A DNA stretch of 64,000 bases, from positions 62,001 through 126,000 of the forward strand of contig JAQWNC010000018.1 of the NCBI GenBank assembly GCA_029246505.1. The letters run 5' to 3'. The stretch comes from Arenicellaceae bacterium. GTDB lineage: Bacteria > Pseudomonadota > Gammaproteobacteria > Arenicellales > Arenicellaceae. Both the position numbers and the translations under genes were made by a program. The first letter of the stretch is position 1, and each line of letters starts with the position of its first letter. Below, piece by piece: positions 1-9,279 of this stretch. The notes under the pieces were generated by a model that saw only the letters and a list, made by a program, of their open reading frames with translations, did not search any database and was not told the DNA's origin.

Positions 1-2195
1 CGGTCTTTCAAAACGTCCAGGTAAAAGCCCCCCATATCAACCACACAAAACTGATGCAGAGCTTGGTATATACGGTGAAAGCGGTACTCCTGATATGCTA
101 ATTGAATTTCGGCTTGTAAGGCGGCAGTTCGCCGTAACGCCCACTGGTCAAGCGAGATCAAGTCTTGATATGGCAACGATTCATCAACACTAAAACCCTC
201 TAGATTCCCCAGAAAGTATCTCGCAGTATTTCTAATTCTTCGATAGGAATCACCTACCCGCTTAATAACTTCTTCGGAAATAGTCATTTCCGAGCGATAA
301 TCGGTTGCCGCCACTAGCAGCCGAAGCACATCTGCACCTAGCGTATTAATAATCTCTTGAGGCGCTATGGTATTACCCACAGATTTCGACATTTTTCGGC
401 CATCTTTATCAACGGTAAAGCCATGCGTTAACACCGCTTTATAAGGCGCCTTTCCCGTCATTGCTACGGCGGTTAATAAACTTGATTGAAACCATCCACG
501 ATGCTGATCAGACCCTTCAAAATACAAATCAGCCGGACTCTGTAAATCTTCCGTGGTCCGCAATACTGTATCGTGCGTCACCCCAGAATCAAACCATACG
601 TCCAGCGTATCTGAGACTTTTTCGTATTTATCTGCATCTGCACCGAGCAGCTCGACATTTTTCAAGTCAAACCAGGCTTGGATACCTTGTTGTTCGATTT
701 TTTGAGCGACCTTCTCAATTAAATCCGGTGTGTCAGGATGCAATTCTCCAGTCTCTTTGGAGGTATAAAGAGCAATAGGTACACCCCAATTACGCTGACG
801 GGAAACACACCAATCAGGACGATTCTCAACCATCCCCTGTATGCGAGCCTTACCCCATTCGGGCATCCACTCAACATTTTCAATTTCTGCCATGGCGCCA
901 GCACGTAATCCATTAATCTCCATACCTATAAACCATTGCGCCGTAGCCCTGAAAATAATCGGTGACTTATGTCGCCAACAATGCGGATAACTGTGCAAAT
1001 ACTCCTCGGCCGCGAGCAGCACCTGTCTGTCTCTTAATAACTCAACAACGTTTGAATTCGCCTTGAATACGAACTGGCCAGCAAAATGCTCTGTAGACTT
1101 CAGAAACACACCTTCCGGGCCAACAGGATTAGTTACCGGCAATTCATAACGCTTACCGACCTGAAAATCATCAGCACCATGGGCAGGTGCGGTATGCACT
1201 GCACCTGTACCAGCCTCAGTCGTCACATGGTCGCCCAATATAACTGGCACTAGCCGATCATTGAAAGGGTGCTTTAGCAACAGGCCTTCAAGTTCAGACC
1301 CTGGCAAACGTTTTAATACAGTTGCATCATCGGCAAGCCCATATCGCTCCAATGCGGGTTCGCGTAAAGCATCCGCCAACACTAACAGGCCTTTACTCGT
1401 TTTCACCAAAGCATATTCAAGCTCTGGATTCAGACAAACGGCCTCGTTTGCCGGTAATGTCCAAGGAGTCGTTGTCCAGATCACGAAGGTCGCGTCATCA
1501 CAATCAGATTCTGACAAACCCGTTTTTGCGGCAAATTCCTTTGTATCTGCAGTGAATGCAACATCGATCGCGGGAGATGTTTTATCCTGATGTTCAACTT
1601 CAGCCTCAGCCAAAGCTGAGCGACAATCGGTACACCAATGCACCGGCATCAAACCATGATAAAGATGCCCGCCAGCGGCAATTTTACCGAGTGCACGAAC
1701 AATATTTGCCTCGGTTTCAAAGTTCATTGTCAAATATGGCTTATCCCAATCGCCAAAAATTCCTAGCCGGATAAAATCTGCCTTTTGTCCTTCGACTTGT
1801 TTAGCTGCATAACTCCTGCACAAAGCACGAAATTCGTCTTTACTAACTTTTACACCAGCTTTTCCATGCTTCTTCTCAACTTGATGTTCAATCGGTAATC
1901 CGTGGCAATCCCAAACCGGCACGTATGGCGCATCCATTCCCCCCATAGTTTGCGATTTGACGATGACGTCTTTAATAATCTTGTTAACCGCATGTCCAAT
2001 ATGAATATCACCATTCGCATAGGGTGGGCCATCGTGTAATACAAATTTTTTACCGTGTGCTCTCGCCTTACGAATTACATGATATATATCATCATGCTGC
2101 CATCGCTTCAGGGTTTCTGGCTCACGCTGAGGTAATCCCCCTTTCATGGGAAAGGACGTAACCGGTAAATTTAATGTACTTTTATACTGACTCAT
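1..2195 (-). CDS. ileS: Isoleucyl-tRNA synthetase, 3' end outside window
   Basis: This is a class I aminoacyl-tRNA synthetase that charges tRNA-Ile in the cytoplasm. The frame is open from an ATG at 2195 to the left edge, giving about 731 of the roughly 930-940 residues usual for the family. Visible signatures are the HIGH motif (GDIHIGHAV, near residue 60), the CP1 editing-domain motif [11 protein letters not shown], the WFDSG block and the KMSKS motif ([10 protein letters not shown]). The C-terminal anticodon-binding and zinc regions lie beyond the window. A second ATG five bases upstream (2200) runs into a stop after two codons, so 2195 is the start. ribF lies upstream in the same direction, the usual gammaproteobacterial order. 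The family assignment is certain. Confidence 0.97.
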   Translation of the reverse strand, partial: MSQYKSTLNLPVTSFPMKGGLPQREPETLKRWQHDDIYHVIRKARAHGKKFVLHDGPPYANGDIHIGHAVNKIIKDVIVKSQTMGGMDAPYVPVWDCHGLPIEHQVEKKHGKAGVKVSKDEFRALCRSYAAKQVEGQKADFIRLGIFGDWDKPYLTMNFETEANIVRALGKIAAGGHLYHGLMPVHWCTDCRSALAEAEVEHQDKTSPAIDVAFTADTKEFAAKTGLSESDCDDATFVIWTTTPWTLPANEAVCLNPELEYALVKTSKGLLVLADALREPALERYGLADDATVLKRLPGSELEGLLLKHPFNDRLVPVILGDHVTTEAGTGAVHTAPAHGADDFQVGKRYELPVTNPVGPEGVFLKSTEHFAGQFVFKANSNVVELLRDRQVLLAAEEYLHSYPHCWRHKSPIIFRATAQWFIGMEINGLRAGAMAEIENVEWMPEWGKARIQGMVENRPDWCVSRQRNWGVPIALYTSKETGELHPDTPDLIEKVAQKIEQQGIQAWFDLKNVELLGADADKYEKVSDTLDVWFDSGVTHDTVLRTTEDLQSPADLYFEGSDQHRGWFQSSLLTAVAMTGKAPYKAVLTHGFTVDKDGRKMSKSVGNTIAPQEIINTLGADVLRLLVAATDYRSEMTISEEVIKRVGDSYRRIRNTARYFLGNLEGFSVDESLPYQDLISLDQWALRRTAALQAEIQLAYQEYRFHRIYQALHQFCVVDMGGFYLDVLKD

Positions 2196-2386
2196 CTCAT
2201 CACTAATTCTCGGCATTTTCTGTCTATTTATTTTACTCGGGATCCCGTTGGTTTTATTGAATTTCTATACGGCATTATTATTTACCTTATACATACCTGT
2301 TCCTTACTAGATGCGTACTTATGGTATTTGAGATTTATACATCAGTTAAACAACCGTTAAGATAAATACTATTACGAGGTTATATT

Positions 2387-3340
2387 TTAACGCTTTCTAA
2401 ATAATTTTTTCGCATGCTCTATGTCACTATTTATTTGCGTCACAAGCTCATCAAGTCCATCAAACTTATGTTCGTCACGCAGTCGTTCCACAAATCTTAC
2501 TTTCAAATTCTTACCGTACACATTCTTGTCAAAATCTAGAATATGCACTTCAAACCGCCGATCACGACCATTAACTGTTGGCCTAGTCCCAATATTAGCC
2601 ACCGCGTCTAGCCAATCGCACTCGCCAATCTTGCTAGTATCAGATTCCTCTATACAAACTACAGCGGCAAACACCCCGTTAATCGGCAAATACCGATCAC
2701 CTACGTCTACATTTGCGGTGGGAAAGCCAATCGTATGCCCCAACTGATCGCCCTTGAGTATCGGCCCACCTACGATAAATGGCCGTCCTAAATAATGCTC
2801 TGCGGTAGAAATATCTCCCGCATCTAAAGCCTGCCGAATAGCATTTGAGCTTACTCGCACACCCTTCATCTCAAAACTCTCGGTATCATTTACGGTAAAA
2901 CCAAGCTGCTGTCCGGCCCGCTGAAGATAGGCATAATCACCTTCGCGGTTGTGGCCAAATTTAAAATCATCACCGATCACCAGATGCCCTACGCCTAAAC
3001 CTTTTACCAGTGTAGAACGTACAAACTCATCCGGGTGTTGCTTGGCTATATGCTGATCAAAGCGAATACACAACACTTGCTCAATTCCCGCATCAAACAA
3101 AAGCTCGGCTCGCTCCTCAATCGAAGTCAATCGACCAACGGTATCTGACGGAGAAAAGTATTCACAAGGTAACGGTTCAAAGGTTATTACTGTCGATTTC
3201 AGCGCCCTTGCTTCTGACTCTTTAATCAATTCAGCTATGATGCGTTGATGTCCCAAATGCACACCATCGTAGTTGCCGATGGTCACGACTGAACCACGAT
3301 TCCCTTCAGCTAGATTTTCAACTCCTTCGATGATTTTCAT
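2387..3340 (-). CDS. ribF: Bifunctional riboflavin kinase / FAD synthetase
   Basis: The enzyme phosphorylates riboflavin to FMN and adenylates FMN to FAD. The N-terminal half is a nucleotidyltransferase domain with GNYDGVHLGHQ (near residue 28) and GDDFKFGHNREG. The C-terminal half is the flavokinase domain with GHTIGFPTANV and the NIGTRPTV block. At about 317 residues the length is normal. A TTG six codons upstream (3358) is possible. The ATG at 3340 is preferred because MKII is the usual family start and a GGGAAGG sequence lies just ahead of it. It sits between ileS and the DUF2203 gene on the same strand. Confidence 0.95.
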   Translation of the reverse strand: MKIIEGVENLAEGNRGSVVTIGNYDGVHLGHQRIIAELIKESEARALKSTVITFEPLPCEYFSPSDTVGRLTSIEERAELLFDAGIEQVLCIRFDQHIAKQHPDEFVRSTLVKGLGVGHLVIGDDFKFGHNREGDYAYLQRAGQQLGFTVNDTESFEMKGVRVSSNAIRQALDAGDISTAEHYLGRPFIVGGPILKGDQLGHTIGFPTANVDVGDRYLPINGVFAAVVCIEESDTSKIGECDWLDAVANIGTRPTVNGRDRRFEVHILDFDKNVYGKNLKVRFVERLRDEHKFDGLDELVTQINSDIEHAKKLFRKR

Positions 3341-3516
3341 AGCCTTCCCACGAAACAAGCGATTCTAACTGCAAGTAACAGTGCTGGCTATGACTAGATA
3401 CTAAACAGTGCAAATAGATTTTGGAGCCTGACAACGCAATCTTGTGATTCATATCTCAGCATAATTCAATAGTCTCAGACTAACTTCCAGTCAATGGTGA
3501 AAAATAACAGTGCCCG

Positions 3517-3942
3517 CTATCTATGCGAAAAGTGCGCCCAATCTGGATCCAATTCCTCGATTACTTCGTCCAACGAACGACGCTGATCAAAGCGTTGGTA
3601 ATACTCACGATAATAGCCAATGCGTATCTCAGGGTAGTGCCAACTGAGGTATCCCTCTCCAGTGTCAAAATCAACTTCCCATAAGCCCTCTACTACTAGC
3701 CCCAAGCGTCTAAGCTTATCCGCCCATTGTCGGACAACTAATTCGTATCGCGCCTCAACTGATTTTCTGCGCGGATCAGCAATTAGCATTCGTCGAAGTT
3801 TAAATTGAAATGGATACAATTCTGATTCGGCTTGCTTGGTTATTTTGACCACTGTTGGCAAAAGCTCGCGAGCCTCAGACAATGTAAAACACCGCGGCTG
3901 ATCGAGCGGCCCAATACTTATTGTTTGTGGTAAATGACTCAT
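3517..3942 (-). CDS. DUF2203-like conserved protein
   Basis: This encodes 141 residues with no signal peptide or membrane segment. The pattern FTLSEARELLP near residue 19, a charged helical middle, then GLVVEGLWEVDFDTGEGYLSW and a terminal aromatic/charged stretch matches my recollection of the DUF2203 family of small cytoplasmic proteins of unknown function. The start is an ATG. It is inserted between murJ and ribF on the same strand, so it may be cotranscribed with them. No catalytic motif is recognisable and I assign no role. The reading frame and overall family resemblance are clear; the function is unknown. Confidence 0.75.
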   Translation of the reverse strand: MSHLPQTISIGPLDQPRCFTLSEARELLPTVVKITKQAESELYPFQFKLRRMLIADPRRKSVEARYELVVRQWADKLRRLGLVVEGLWEVDFDTGEGYLSWHYPEIRIGYYREYYQRFDQRRSLDEVIEELDPDWAHFSHR

Positions 3943-3991
3943 TGGATCAGTCTATCTAATTACTACCCTTATTAAATTACAATTTGATTGT

Positions 3992-5533
3992 TTACATAGA
4001 TGGTTTTAACAACATCACGGTCGGACGTAAACCAAGCGCATACAATACACCAAAGTAAATGCCTATACCGCCCACAACTAATCTAAGCAGCCAAACTAAG
4101 CGCTCACCAACGTCTGCAGCAATCCACACGGAGGCGGGAGCACTCAACCACCATAAAAATACAGCCATTGCCAAACAAGCCAAAGATACTTTGCACGTGA
4201 AGGTTAACCAGCCAGGAAGTGGACGATAAATTTGGTCTCGCACTAATTGTCTATATAACAGCCCCGCATTCACCCATGCAGCCAACGATACGGAAAGTGC
4301 TAGGCCCACGTGGGCCAGGGATTGAACAAGAATTATGCTTAGGCCAATATTTACAAGCATTGCAATAACACCTATGCGCACGGGAGTTTTAATATCTTGC
4401 CGAGCATAAAAACCAGGCGCTAATACTTTCACCAGTATTATTCCGACCACGCCTATAGAATATGCGACCAAGGCATTAGCACTCATCGCTACATCATTTA
4501 CACTAAACACAGTGGAAAGCTGGTAAATACTCGAAACCAAGGGAGTGGCAAGCAGCATCAGCGCAATACAAGCGGGTAACGCAATCAATATCACCCAGCG
4601 TAACGCCCAATCTAAAAGATCACTAAATGCTTGGGCTGATCCGGATGAATGAACTTTTGCAAGGCTAGGTAAAACTACTGTAGCCAAAGCAATTCCGAAG
4701 ACGCCAATTGGGAACTCCATTAACCGATCAGAATAATATAGCCAGGACACGCTCCCTGTAACCAAAAAAGATGCTAACAAGGTGCCGATCAGCACATTTA
4801 TTTGCGCCACGGAAATCCCGAACATCGCTGGCACCATCAATTTAAACACACGTGTACTTGCCTCCTGCGAACCTAACTTAGGTTTAGGCAACAGCCCTCT
4901 GCGTAATAGAAATGGCATCTGAAAGACCAATTGCACAATTCCACCAAACAAAACCCCAAACGCCAAGGCCGATGCTGCACTTTGCATATTTGGTGCTAAC
5001 CATAGTGCGGCTAGAATCAGCGAAATATTTAGTAACACTGGGGTAAAAGCAGGTACAGCAAAATCTCCGGTAGTATTAAGCACTGCACCCGACATCGCGA
5101 CCATAGAAACACAAAATAAATATGGGAACATAATGCGAAGTGCATCAGTCGCCGCAATCAGTTTTTCCGGCTGTCCAATATAGCCATATGCAAATAGTTT
5201 CACTAGCCAAGGTGCAAATAAGGTTCCTGCCACGCTTAGTATGAAGACAACCAGACCCAACTGCCCAGCCATATGATTAACAAATTGGCGAGCTTGAATG
5301 TCGTCCTTTGCACGCAACTCTGTAAATACCGGTATAAACGCTTGCGAAAACGCTCCCTCACCAAATATACGTCTCAAAAAATTGGGAATGCGGAAGGCTA
5401 CAAAAAAGGCGTCAGCCATTACTCCGGTACCAATTATGTTAGCAATTACAACGTCACGCATTAATCCGCTAATGCGCGAAACGAAAGTCATAATGCCGAC
5501 CACAGCAGTCGATTTAAGTAGTTTTTTAGACAC
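3992..5533 (-). CDS. murJ: Lipid II flippase MurJ (MviN family)
   Basis: MurJ is the inner-membrane flippase that moves lipid-linked peptidoglycan precursor across the membrane. The 513 residues are hydrophobic throughout, consistent with about 14 transmembrane helices of the MOP superfamily. The N-terminal signature SRISGLMRDVVIANIIGTG and the following FRIPNFLRRIFGEGAFSQAF block are diagnostic. The start is GTG (GTG TCT AAA AAA). It is divergent from rpsT and upstream of the DUF2203 gene, ribF and ileS, the typical gammaproteobacterial neighbourhood. Confidence 0.96.
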   Translation of the reverse strand: MSKKLLKSTAVVGIMTFVSRISGLMRDVVIANIIGTGVMADAFFVAFRIPNFLRRIFGEGAFSQAFIPVFTELRAKDDIQARQFVNHMAGQLGLVVFILSVAGTLFAPWLVKLFAYGYIGQPEKLIAATDALRIMFPYLFCVSMVAMSGAVLNTTGDFAVPAFTPVLLNISLILAALWLAPNMQSAASALAFGVLFGGIVQLVFQMPFLLRRGLLPKPKLGSQEASTRVFKLMVPAMFGISVAQINVLIGTLLASFLVTGSVSWLYYSDRLMEFPIGVFGIALATVVLPSLAKVHSSGSAQAFSDLLDWALRWVILIALPACIALMLLATPLVSSIYQLSTVFSVNDVAMSANALVAYSIGVVGIILVKVLAPGFYARQDIKTPVRIGVIAMLVNIGLSIILVQSLAHVGLALSVSLAAWVNAGLLYRQLVRDQIYRPLPGWLTFTCKVSLACLAMAVFLWWLSAPASVWIAADVGERLVWLLRLVVGGIGIYFGVLYALGLRPTVMLLKPSM

Positions 5534-5669
5534 CTGCTACTAACCCACGATATTACTAGAAATAATTAGAATTTGAAGCGATTGTGCCAGACTTTCCAAG
5601 ATTTTGTGGACATCTGCTAAAACCTTCAAAAATAGGCCCAAAAAGACTATTTTTAAGGTCGTTTCTGGC

Positions 5670-5698
5670 TTGACAGACCAGTGCATTTTCTAGATAGT
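5670..5698 (+). promoter_or_regulatory. Probable sigma-70 promoter of rpsT
   Basis: A perfect -35 hexamer TTGACA is at 5670-5675. A -10-like region, TAGATAGT, follows 15-17 bases later at 5691-5698. It lies 40-70 bases upstream of the rpsT GTG start, with the ribosome-binding sequence AAGAGGA at 5727-5733 between them. The -10 box is a weak match and its exact register is uncertain. Confidence 0.5.
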
Positions 5699-5741
5699 TG
5701 CACCCTGATTTTCCGGTGGGAAGAACAAGAGGATTAACTAC

Positions 5742-6002
5742 GTGGCAAATTCACCACAAGCGAAAAAACGCGCAAGACAGAACGAAACTCGACGTTTGCT
5801 AAAAGCAGGGCAACGCTCAGCTTTACGCACCTCGATTAAGAATTTTTTAAAATCACTGGAAACTGGTGATTTGAAAGCATCTCGCACCTTGTATCAATTG
5901 GCCACCTCTGGCATTGATCGAGCTGTTTCAAAAGGATTGCATCACAAACATCGTGCTGCACGCCTTAAGAGCCGACTAAACAACCGACTTAGGTCCATAT
6001 AA
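5742..6002 (+). CDS. rpsT: 30S ribosomal protein S20
   Basis: S20 is a primary 16S rRNA-binding protein of the small subunit. The 86 residues start MANSPQAKKRARQNE and have the Lys/Arg-rich all-helical composition of the family. The length is exactly typical. The start is GTG at 5742 with a good Shine-Dalgarno sequence (AAGAGGA) eight bases upstream. A non-AUG start is common for rpsT. It is a single-gene unit divergent from murJ and convergent with proB. Confidence 0.97.
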   Translation: MANSPQAKKRARQNETRRLLKAGQRSALRTSIKNFLKSLETGDLKASRTLYQLATSGIDRAVSKGLHHKHRAARLKSRLNNRLRSI

Positions 6003-6118
6003 AGCTAAATTTCTGGGCTGGTTGTTTTACTGAAGCAAAGATTCGAACACATTCAAAGTATTCTGAACAAATCTCTGAATAGTAAAAGCAAGAAACCAAA
6101 AATCAGCCACGCTACTCG

Positions 6119-6910
6119 CTATTTATCTGCCTTCAGCTGGGTGCCCACATTTTTGCCCTGATGGATATCTAGCAATACATTTTCCATTAAGCCGTTAGCA
6201 ATCACCGTGGTTGCTCCATTGCGAGCAGCGTGTTCAGCAGCCTCTAGTTTAGTCACCATGCCGCCCCGACCTAAACGCGAACTGCTTCCGGCATAGGACT
6301 TTAATTTGGTATCGCCAGCCACCCCCTCAGATATCAGTTGCGCTTCAACATGCTCACGCGGGTCTCCATCATACAGGCCATTTTTATCGGTAAGAATAAC
6401 CAATAAATCCGCTACGACTAAGTCTGCGACCAAGGCAGCCAAATTATCATTATCACCAAACCGAATTTCCTCTGTCGCAACGGTATCATTTTCATTAACT
6501 ACTGGAATCACGCTCAGATCAATTAGTGCACCTAATGCAGCACCCGCGTTTTTACGACGCTCGGTATTTGCCAAATCAGCATGAGTTAATAGTACCTGCG
6601 CTATGGTTATGTCGTGCACGGCAAACTGGGTTTCATAAGCACGCACCAAAGCTGACTGCCCCACAGCTGCTGCGGCTTGCAAGCCCGGCATATCTTCAGG
6701 CCGGCTATTCCAACCTAGACGTGCTACCCCTGCAGCCACAGCCCCGCTAGATACCAAAAGCACCTCAATACCTATTTCCCTTAAGGCATCGATCTGCTCC
6801 GCTAGTTGGGCAATTAGCGGTAAATTAACGCCAGTTCCATCGGCGGTAAGCAAGGCACTACCAATCTTAATTACCCAACGACGTGACTGCCGTATTTCGG
6901 CCCGACTCAC
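6119..6910 (-). CDS. proB: Glutamate 5-kinase, short form without PUA domain
   Basis: The enzyme makes gamma-glutamyl phosphate in the first step of proline synthesis. The amino-acid-kinase fold is clear: VIKIGSALL at the N-terminus, LLVSSGAVAAG, NENDTVATEEIRFGDND, and the ATP-site block TDKNGLYDGDP. I choose the GTG at 6910 (MSRAEIRQ, 263 residues). It follows the obgE stop by four bases and has AGAGGA eight bases upstream. An ATG at 6934, inside the obgE end, has a much weaker site. The protein ends after the kinase domain, so the C-terminal PUA domain of the E. coli 367-residue enzyme is absent. No proA is adjacent. Confidence 0.93.
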   Translation of the reverse strand: MSRAEIRQSRRWVIKIGSALLTADGTGVNLPLIAQLAEQIDALREIGIEVLLVSSGAVAAGVARLGWNSRPEDMPGLQAAAAVGQSALVRAYETQFAVHDITIAQVLLTHADLANTERRKNAGAALGALIDLSVIPVVNENDTVATEEIRFGDNDNLAALVADLVVADLLVILTDKNGLYDGDPREHVEAQLISEGVAGDTKLKSYAGSSSRLGRGGMVTKLEAAEHAARNGATTVIANGLMENVLLDIHQGKNVGTQLKADK

Positions 6911-6914
6911 CGGA

Positions 6915-8027
6915 TTATTCCTCTTTTTTTCCATCGGCTGCATCCATATTTGCCTGAATATCCTGTGGGATCGACTGCAAAACTTCAACCTCTTTGTTAC
7001 GGTCTAATTCTTCCAAATAAATCATTATCTTGCCACATAGTTCATCACATCCTAACCCAGTAGCCGCAGAAATTGAAAATACTGGAGCTTCCCAATTTAA
7101 CGCCTGCACCAATTCCTTAACCCTTTGGTCTACCTCTTCATTCGGTAACACATCGGTTTTATTTATTACTAGCCAACGCTCCTGTCGAACTAGATCAGTA
7201 TCAAAAGAATCAGAATATTTACCCAGCTCAGCTTCAATCGATTGTATATCACTAACCAGATCAGCTTCATCGTTATCGTAAGGCGCAATATCTACCATGT
7301 GTAGCAACAATCTAGTACGTGCTAAGTGACGCAAAAATTGAATACCCAAACCGGCACCTTCGGCTGCCCCCGCGATAAGGCCTGGGATATCTGCCATTAC
7401 AAAATTACTCCCTACACCCAAACTAACCACACCCAATTCCGGATATAGCGTTGTGAACGGGTAATTAGCAATTTTAGGGCGCGCCTGAGACACGCTACCC
7501 AATAATGTTGATTTACCTGCATTAGGCAAGCCCAGCAAACCAACGTCTGCTAATACCTTAAGCTCAAGCTCCAATCGACGCTGCTCACCAGACTTACCCT
7601 TAGTCGTTTTACGTGGCGCCCGATTGGTGCTGGTCTTAAATCGAGTGTTCCCCTGCCCTCCCTTACCTCCCCAAGCAACTGCAACAGGCACCCCCATTAC
7701 CAGCATATCGGCAATTAACTCACCGGTAGCTTTATCGGAAACCAATGTTCCCAACGGTACGTTGATATAAACATCATCTCCACCTAAACCTGACTTTTCA
7801 CGGCCTGCACCGCCTTTACCACTGACAGCTCGGTAATCTCGTTGATAGCGAAAATCCGCCAAGGTGCTCAGGCTGTCATTTGCTAGCATATAAACATCAC
7901 CTCCTTTACCTCCGTCACCGCCATCTGGTCCGCCACGAGGAACGTTTTTTTCACGCCGAAAACTCAGACAACCATGGCCACCATTGCCGGCTTGAACAAT
8001 AATTTCCGCTTCATCTACAAATTTCAT
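6915..8027 (-). CDS. obgE: Obg-family GTPase (CgtA/ObgE)
   Basis: This is a ribosome-associated GTPase in 50S assembly. The 370 residues show the glycine-rich Obg fold ([24 protein letters not shown] at residues 22-45). The G domain follows, with P-loop [11 protein letters not shown] (near 166), switch/G3 [12 protein letters not shown] and G4 NKTDVL. A short acidic/basic tail follows, ending DGKKEE. The start is an ATG. It lies downstream of rplU and rpmA, separated from rpmA by a terminator hairpin, and runs into proB with a four-base gap. The arrangement rplU-rpmA-obgE-proB is standard. Confidence 0.97.
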   Translation of the reverse strand: MKFVDEAEIIVQAGNGGHGCLSFRREKNVPRGGPDGGDGGKGGDVYMLANDSLSTLADFRYQRDYRAVSGKGGAGREKSGLGGDDVYINVPLGTLVSDKATGELIADMLVMGVPVAVAWGGKGGQGNTRFKTSTNRAPRKTTKGKSGEQRRLELELKVLADVGLLGLPNAGKSTLLGSVSQARPKIANYPFTTLYPELGVVSLGVGSNFVMADIPGLIAGAAEGAGLGIQFLRHLARTRLLLHMVDIAPYDNDEADLVSDIQSIEAELGKYSDSFDTDLVRQERWLVINKTDVLPNEEVDQRVKELVQALNWEAPVFSISAATGLGCDELCGKIMIYLEELDRNKEVEVLQSIPQDIQANMDAADGKKEE

Positions 8028-8038
8028 GATTGGTCATA

Positions 8039-8074
8039 AAAAAACCCGCCTAGGGTTACCAGGGCGGGTTTTTT
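8039..8074 (-). terminator. Rho-independent terminator between rpmA and obgE
   Basis: A 12-base perfect inverted repeat has arms AAAAAACCCGCC (8039-8050) and GGCGGGTTTTTT (8063-8074) around a 12-base loop. On the minus strand it ends in a run of T residues. It is placed just after the rpmA stop and 12 bases before the obgE start. It is symmetrical enough to work in either direction. It probably partly uncouples abundant ribosomal-protein transcription from obgE-proB. Confidence 0.85.
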
Positions 8075-8094
8075 AAAAATCTCTCTAATCCGAA

Positions 8095-8352
8095 TTAACT
8101 GGTAACAATACTGACCATTTTACGATTTCTCGGGCCTTTTTGCTCGAACAGCACTTTGCCTTCGCTGAGTGCAAACAACGTAAAATCCTTCCCCATGCCA
8201 ACGTTTGTACCTGCGTGAAAATTACTGCCTCGCTGACGAACAATAATATTTCCCGCGGCAACCAATTGCCCAGCGTATCGCTTTACGCCAAGTCGCTTAC
8301 TTTCGGAATCGCGGCCGTTTCTAGTACTACCACCTGCTTTTTTATGTGCCAT
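8095..8352 (-). CDS. rpmA: 50S ribosomal protein L27
   Basis: L27 reaches the peptidyl-transferase centre with its N-terminal tail. The sequence [22 protein letters not shown] and the core [18 protein letters not shown] are unmistakable, and 85 residues is the normal length. There is no N-terminal extension of the Firmicutes cleaved type. It lies between rplU and the terminator ahead of obgE and is surely cotranscribed with rplU. Confidence 0.98.
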   Translation of the reverse strand: MAHKKAGGSTRNGRDSESKRLGVKRYAGQLVAAGNIIVRQRGSNFHAGTNVGMGKDFTLFALSEGKVLFEQKGPRNRKMVSIVTS

Positions 8353-8403
8353 TTTTTATTTCCTCACCATAATTTGTTCGAATGGGTGTGACTAGACTTT
8401 AAC

Positions 8404-9054
8404 CTAACCTTTGGCCAGCGCCTTAGCCTGGTTAACCCAATCTTCACGTTCGATACGACCTTTAAAACTCAATTTCTCATCAAACTCTTCGATATCTGCT
8501 TTCTTCCAAGCTGCGATCTGCGCGAATGAAGTTACGCCTGCTGCGAGAAGCTTTTTCTCCAATGCAGGGCCAACACCACTCAATAACTTAAGATCATCTG
8601 CACTGCTAGATTTGGCAGCTACCTTTTTAACTGCTGTGGCCTTCGGTTTAGCTTTAGCCTTAGGAGCCGTTTTCTCCACAGCTATAGGAGCTTTTTCCGC
8701 CGGTGCCGTAACAGATTTTTTCGACGCTGCCTTTTTGGCAACCGCAGATCCACCAATGCTGGTTATCTCAATTTCTGTATAACCTTGACGGTGCCCCATA
8801 CGAGTTCGCGAATTTTGGCGACGTCGAAACTTAAGGATTTTTATCTTTTTGCGGCGCCCATGAGCGACCACTTCCGCCTGTACCGACTTTCCAGTTAACG
8901 AGTTACCCACCTCAACCTTATCGCCATCTGCGATCATCAGTACTTCATCGAGGCTGATATTGGAGCCTTCTTCAGCGTCAAGGTTCTCTAATTTCAATCT
9001 TTGTCCGACAGTCACTTTATACTGCTTGCCGCCGCTTTTTATAATTGCGTACAT
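8404..9054 (-). CDS. rplU: 50S ribosomal protein L21 fused to C-terminal helix-hairpin-helix domain
   Basis: Residues 1-102 are a complete L21 (MYAIIKSGGKQYKV, then KILKFRRRQNSRTRMGHRQGYTEIEI). L21 normally ends near residue 103. Here an Ala/Lys/Pro-rich linker (about 104-150) leads to a compact domain at 152-216 containing LKLLSGVGPALEKKLLAAGV, then FAQIAAW and a lysine-rich end. This is a helix-hairpin-helix module of the type I know as COG3743, found fused to L21 in many Alphaproteobacteria and less expected here. The module may bind RNA or DNA. The fusion is a single uninterrupted frame and rpmA follows 51 bases downstream. Confidence 0.95.
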   Translation of the reverse strand: MYAIIKSGGKQYKVTVGQRLKLENLDAEEGSNISLDEVLMIADGDKVEVGNSLTGKSVQAEVVAHGRRKKIKILKFRRRQNSRTRMGHRQGYTEIEITSIGGSAVAKKAASKKSVTAPAEKAPIAVEKTAPKAKAKPKATAVKKVAAKSSSADDLKLLSGVGPALEKKLLAAGVTSFAQIAAWKKADIEEFDEKLSFKGRIEREDWVNQAKALAKG

Positions 9055-9279
9055 TTTTTACCAACTCCGGATATAAAACCCTCGAAACCCATACGAAATG
9101 TACGACCTTCGATCAGGCGCGAGATTCTATAGAGCGCGCGCTTATAGGTCAACCAAACAGCCCATAATTCTAGATTAAATTCTGTAGTTTTGGTTTGTTT
9201 TTAACGCGCCCATTGCATGCGGCAGTTTTCACGGGCATTCTAGGCATTCTCGTTGCGTGTTTAGCGTATATTTAAATAT

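Noticed and set aside
1261-2044. Several frames of 60-110 codons opposite ileS
   Set aside because: They overlap the clear isoleucyl-tRNA synthetase frame and have no ribosome site or domain.
3341-3516. FMN riboswitch before ribF
   Set aside because: No AGGAUAU/GGGUGAA-type conserved blocks are present, and ribF in this gene order is normally not riboswitch-controlled.
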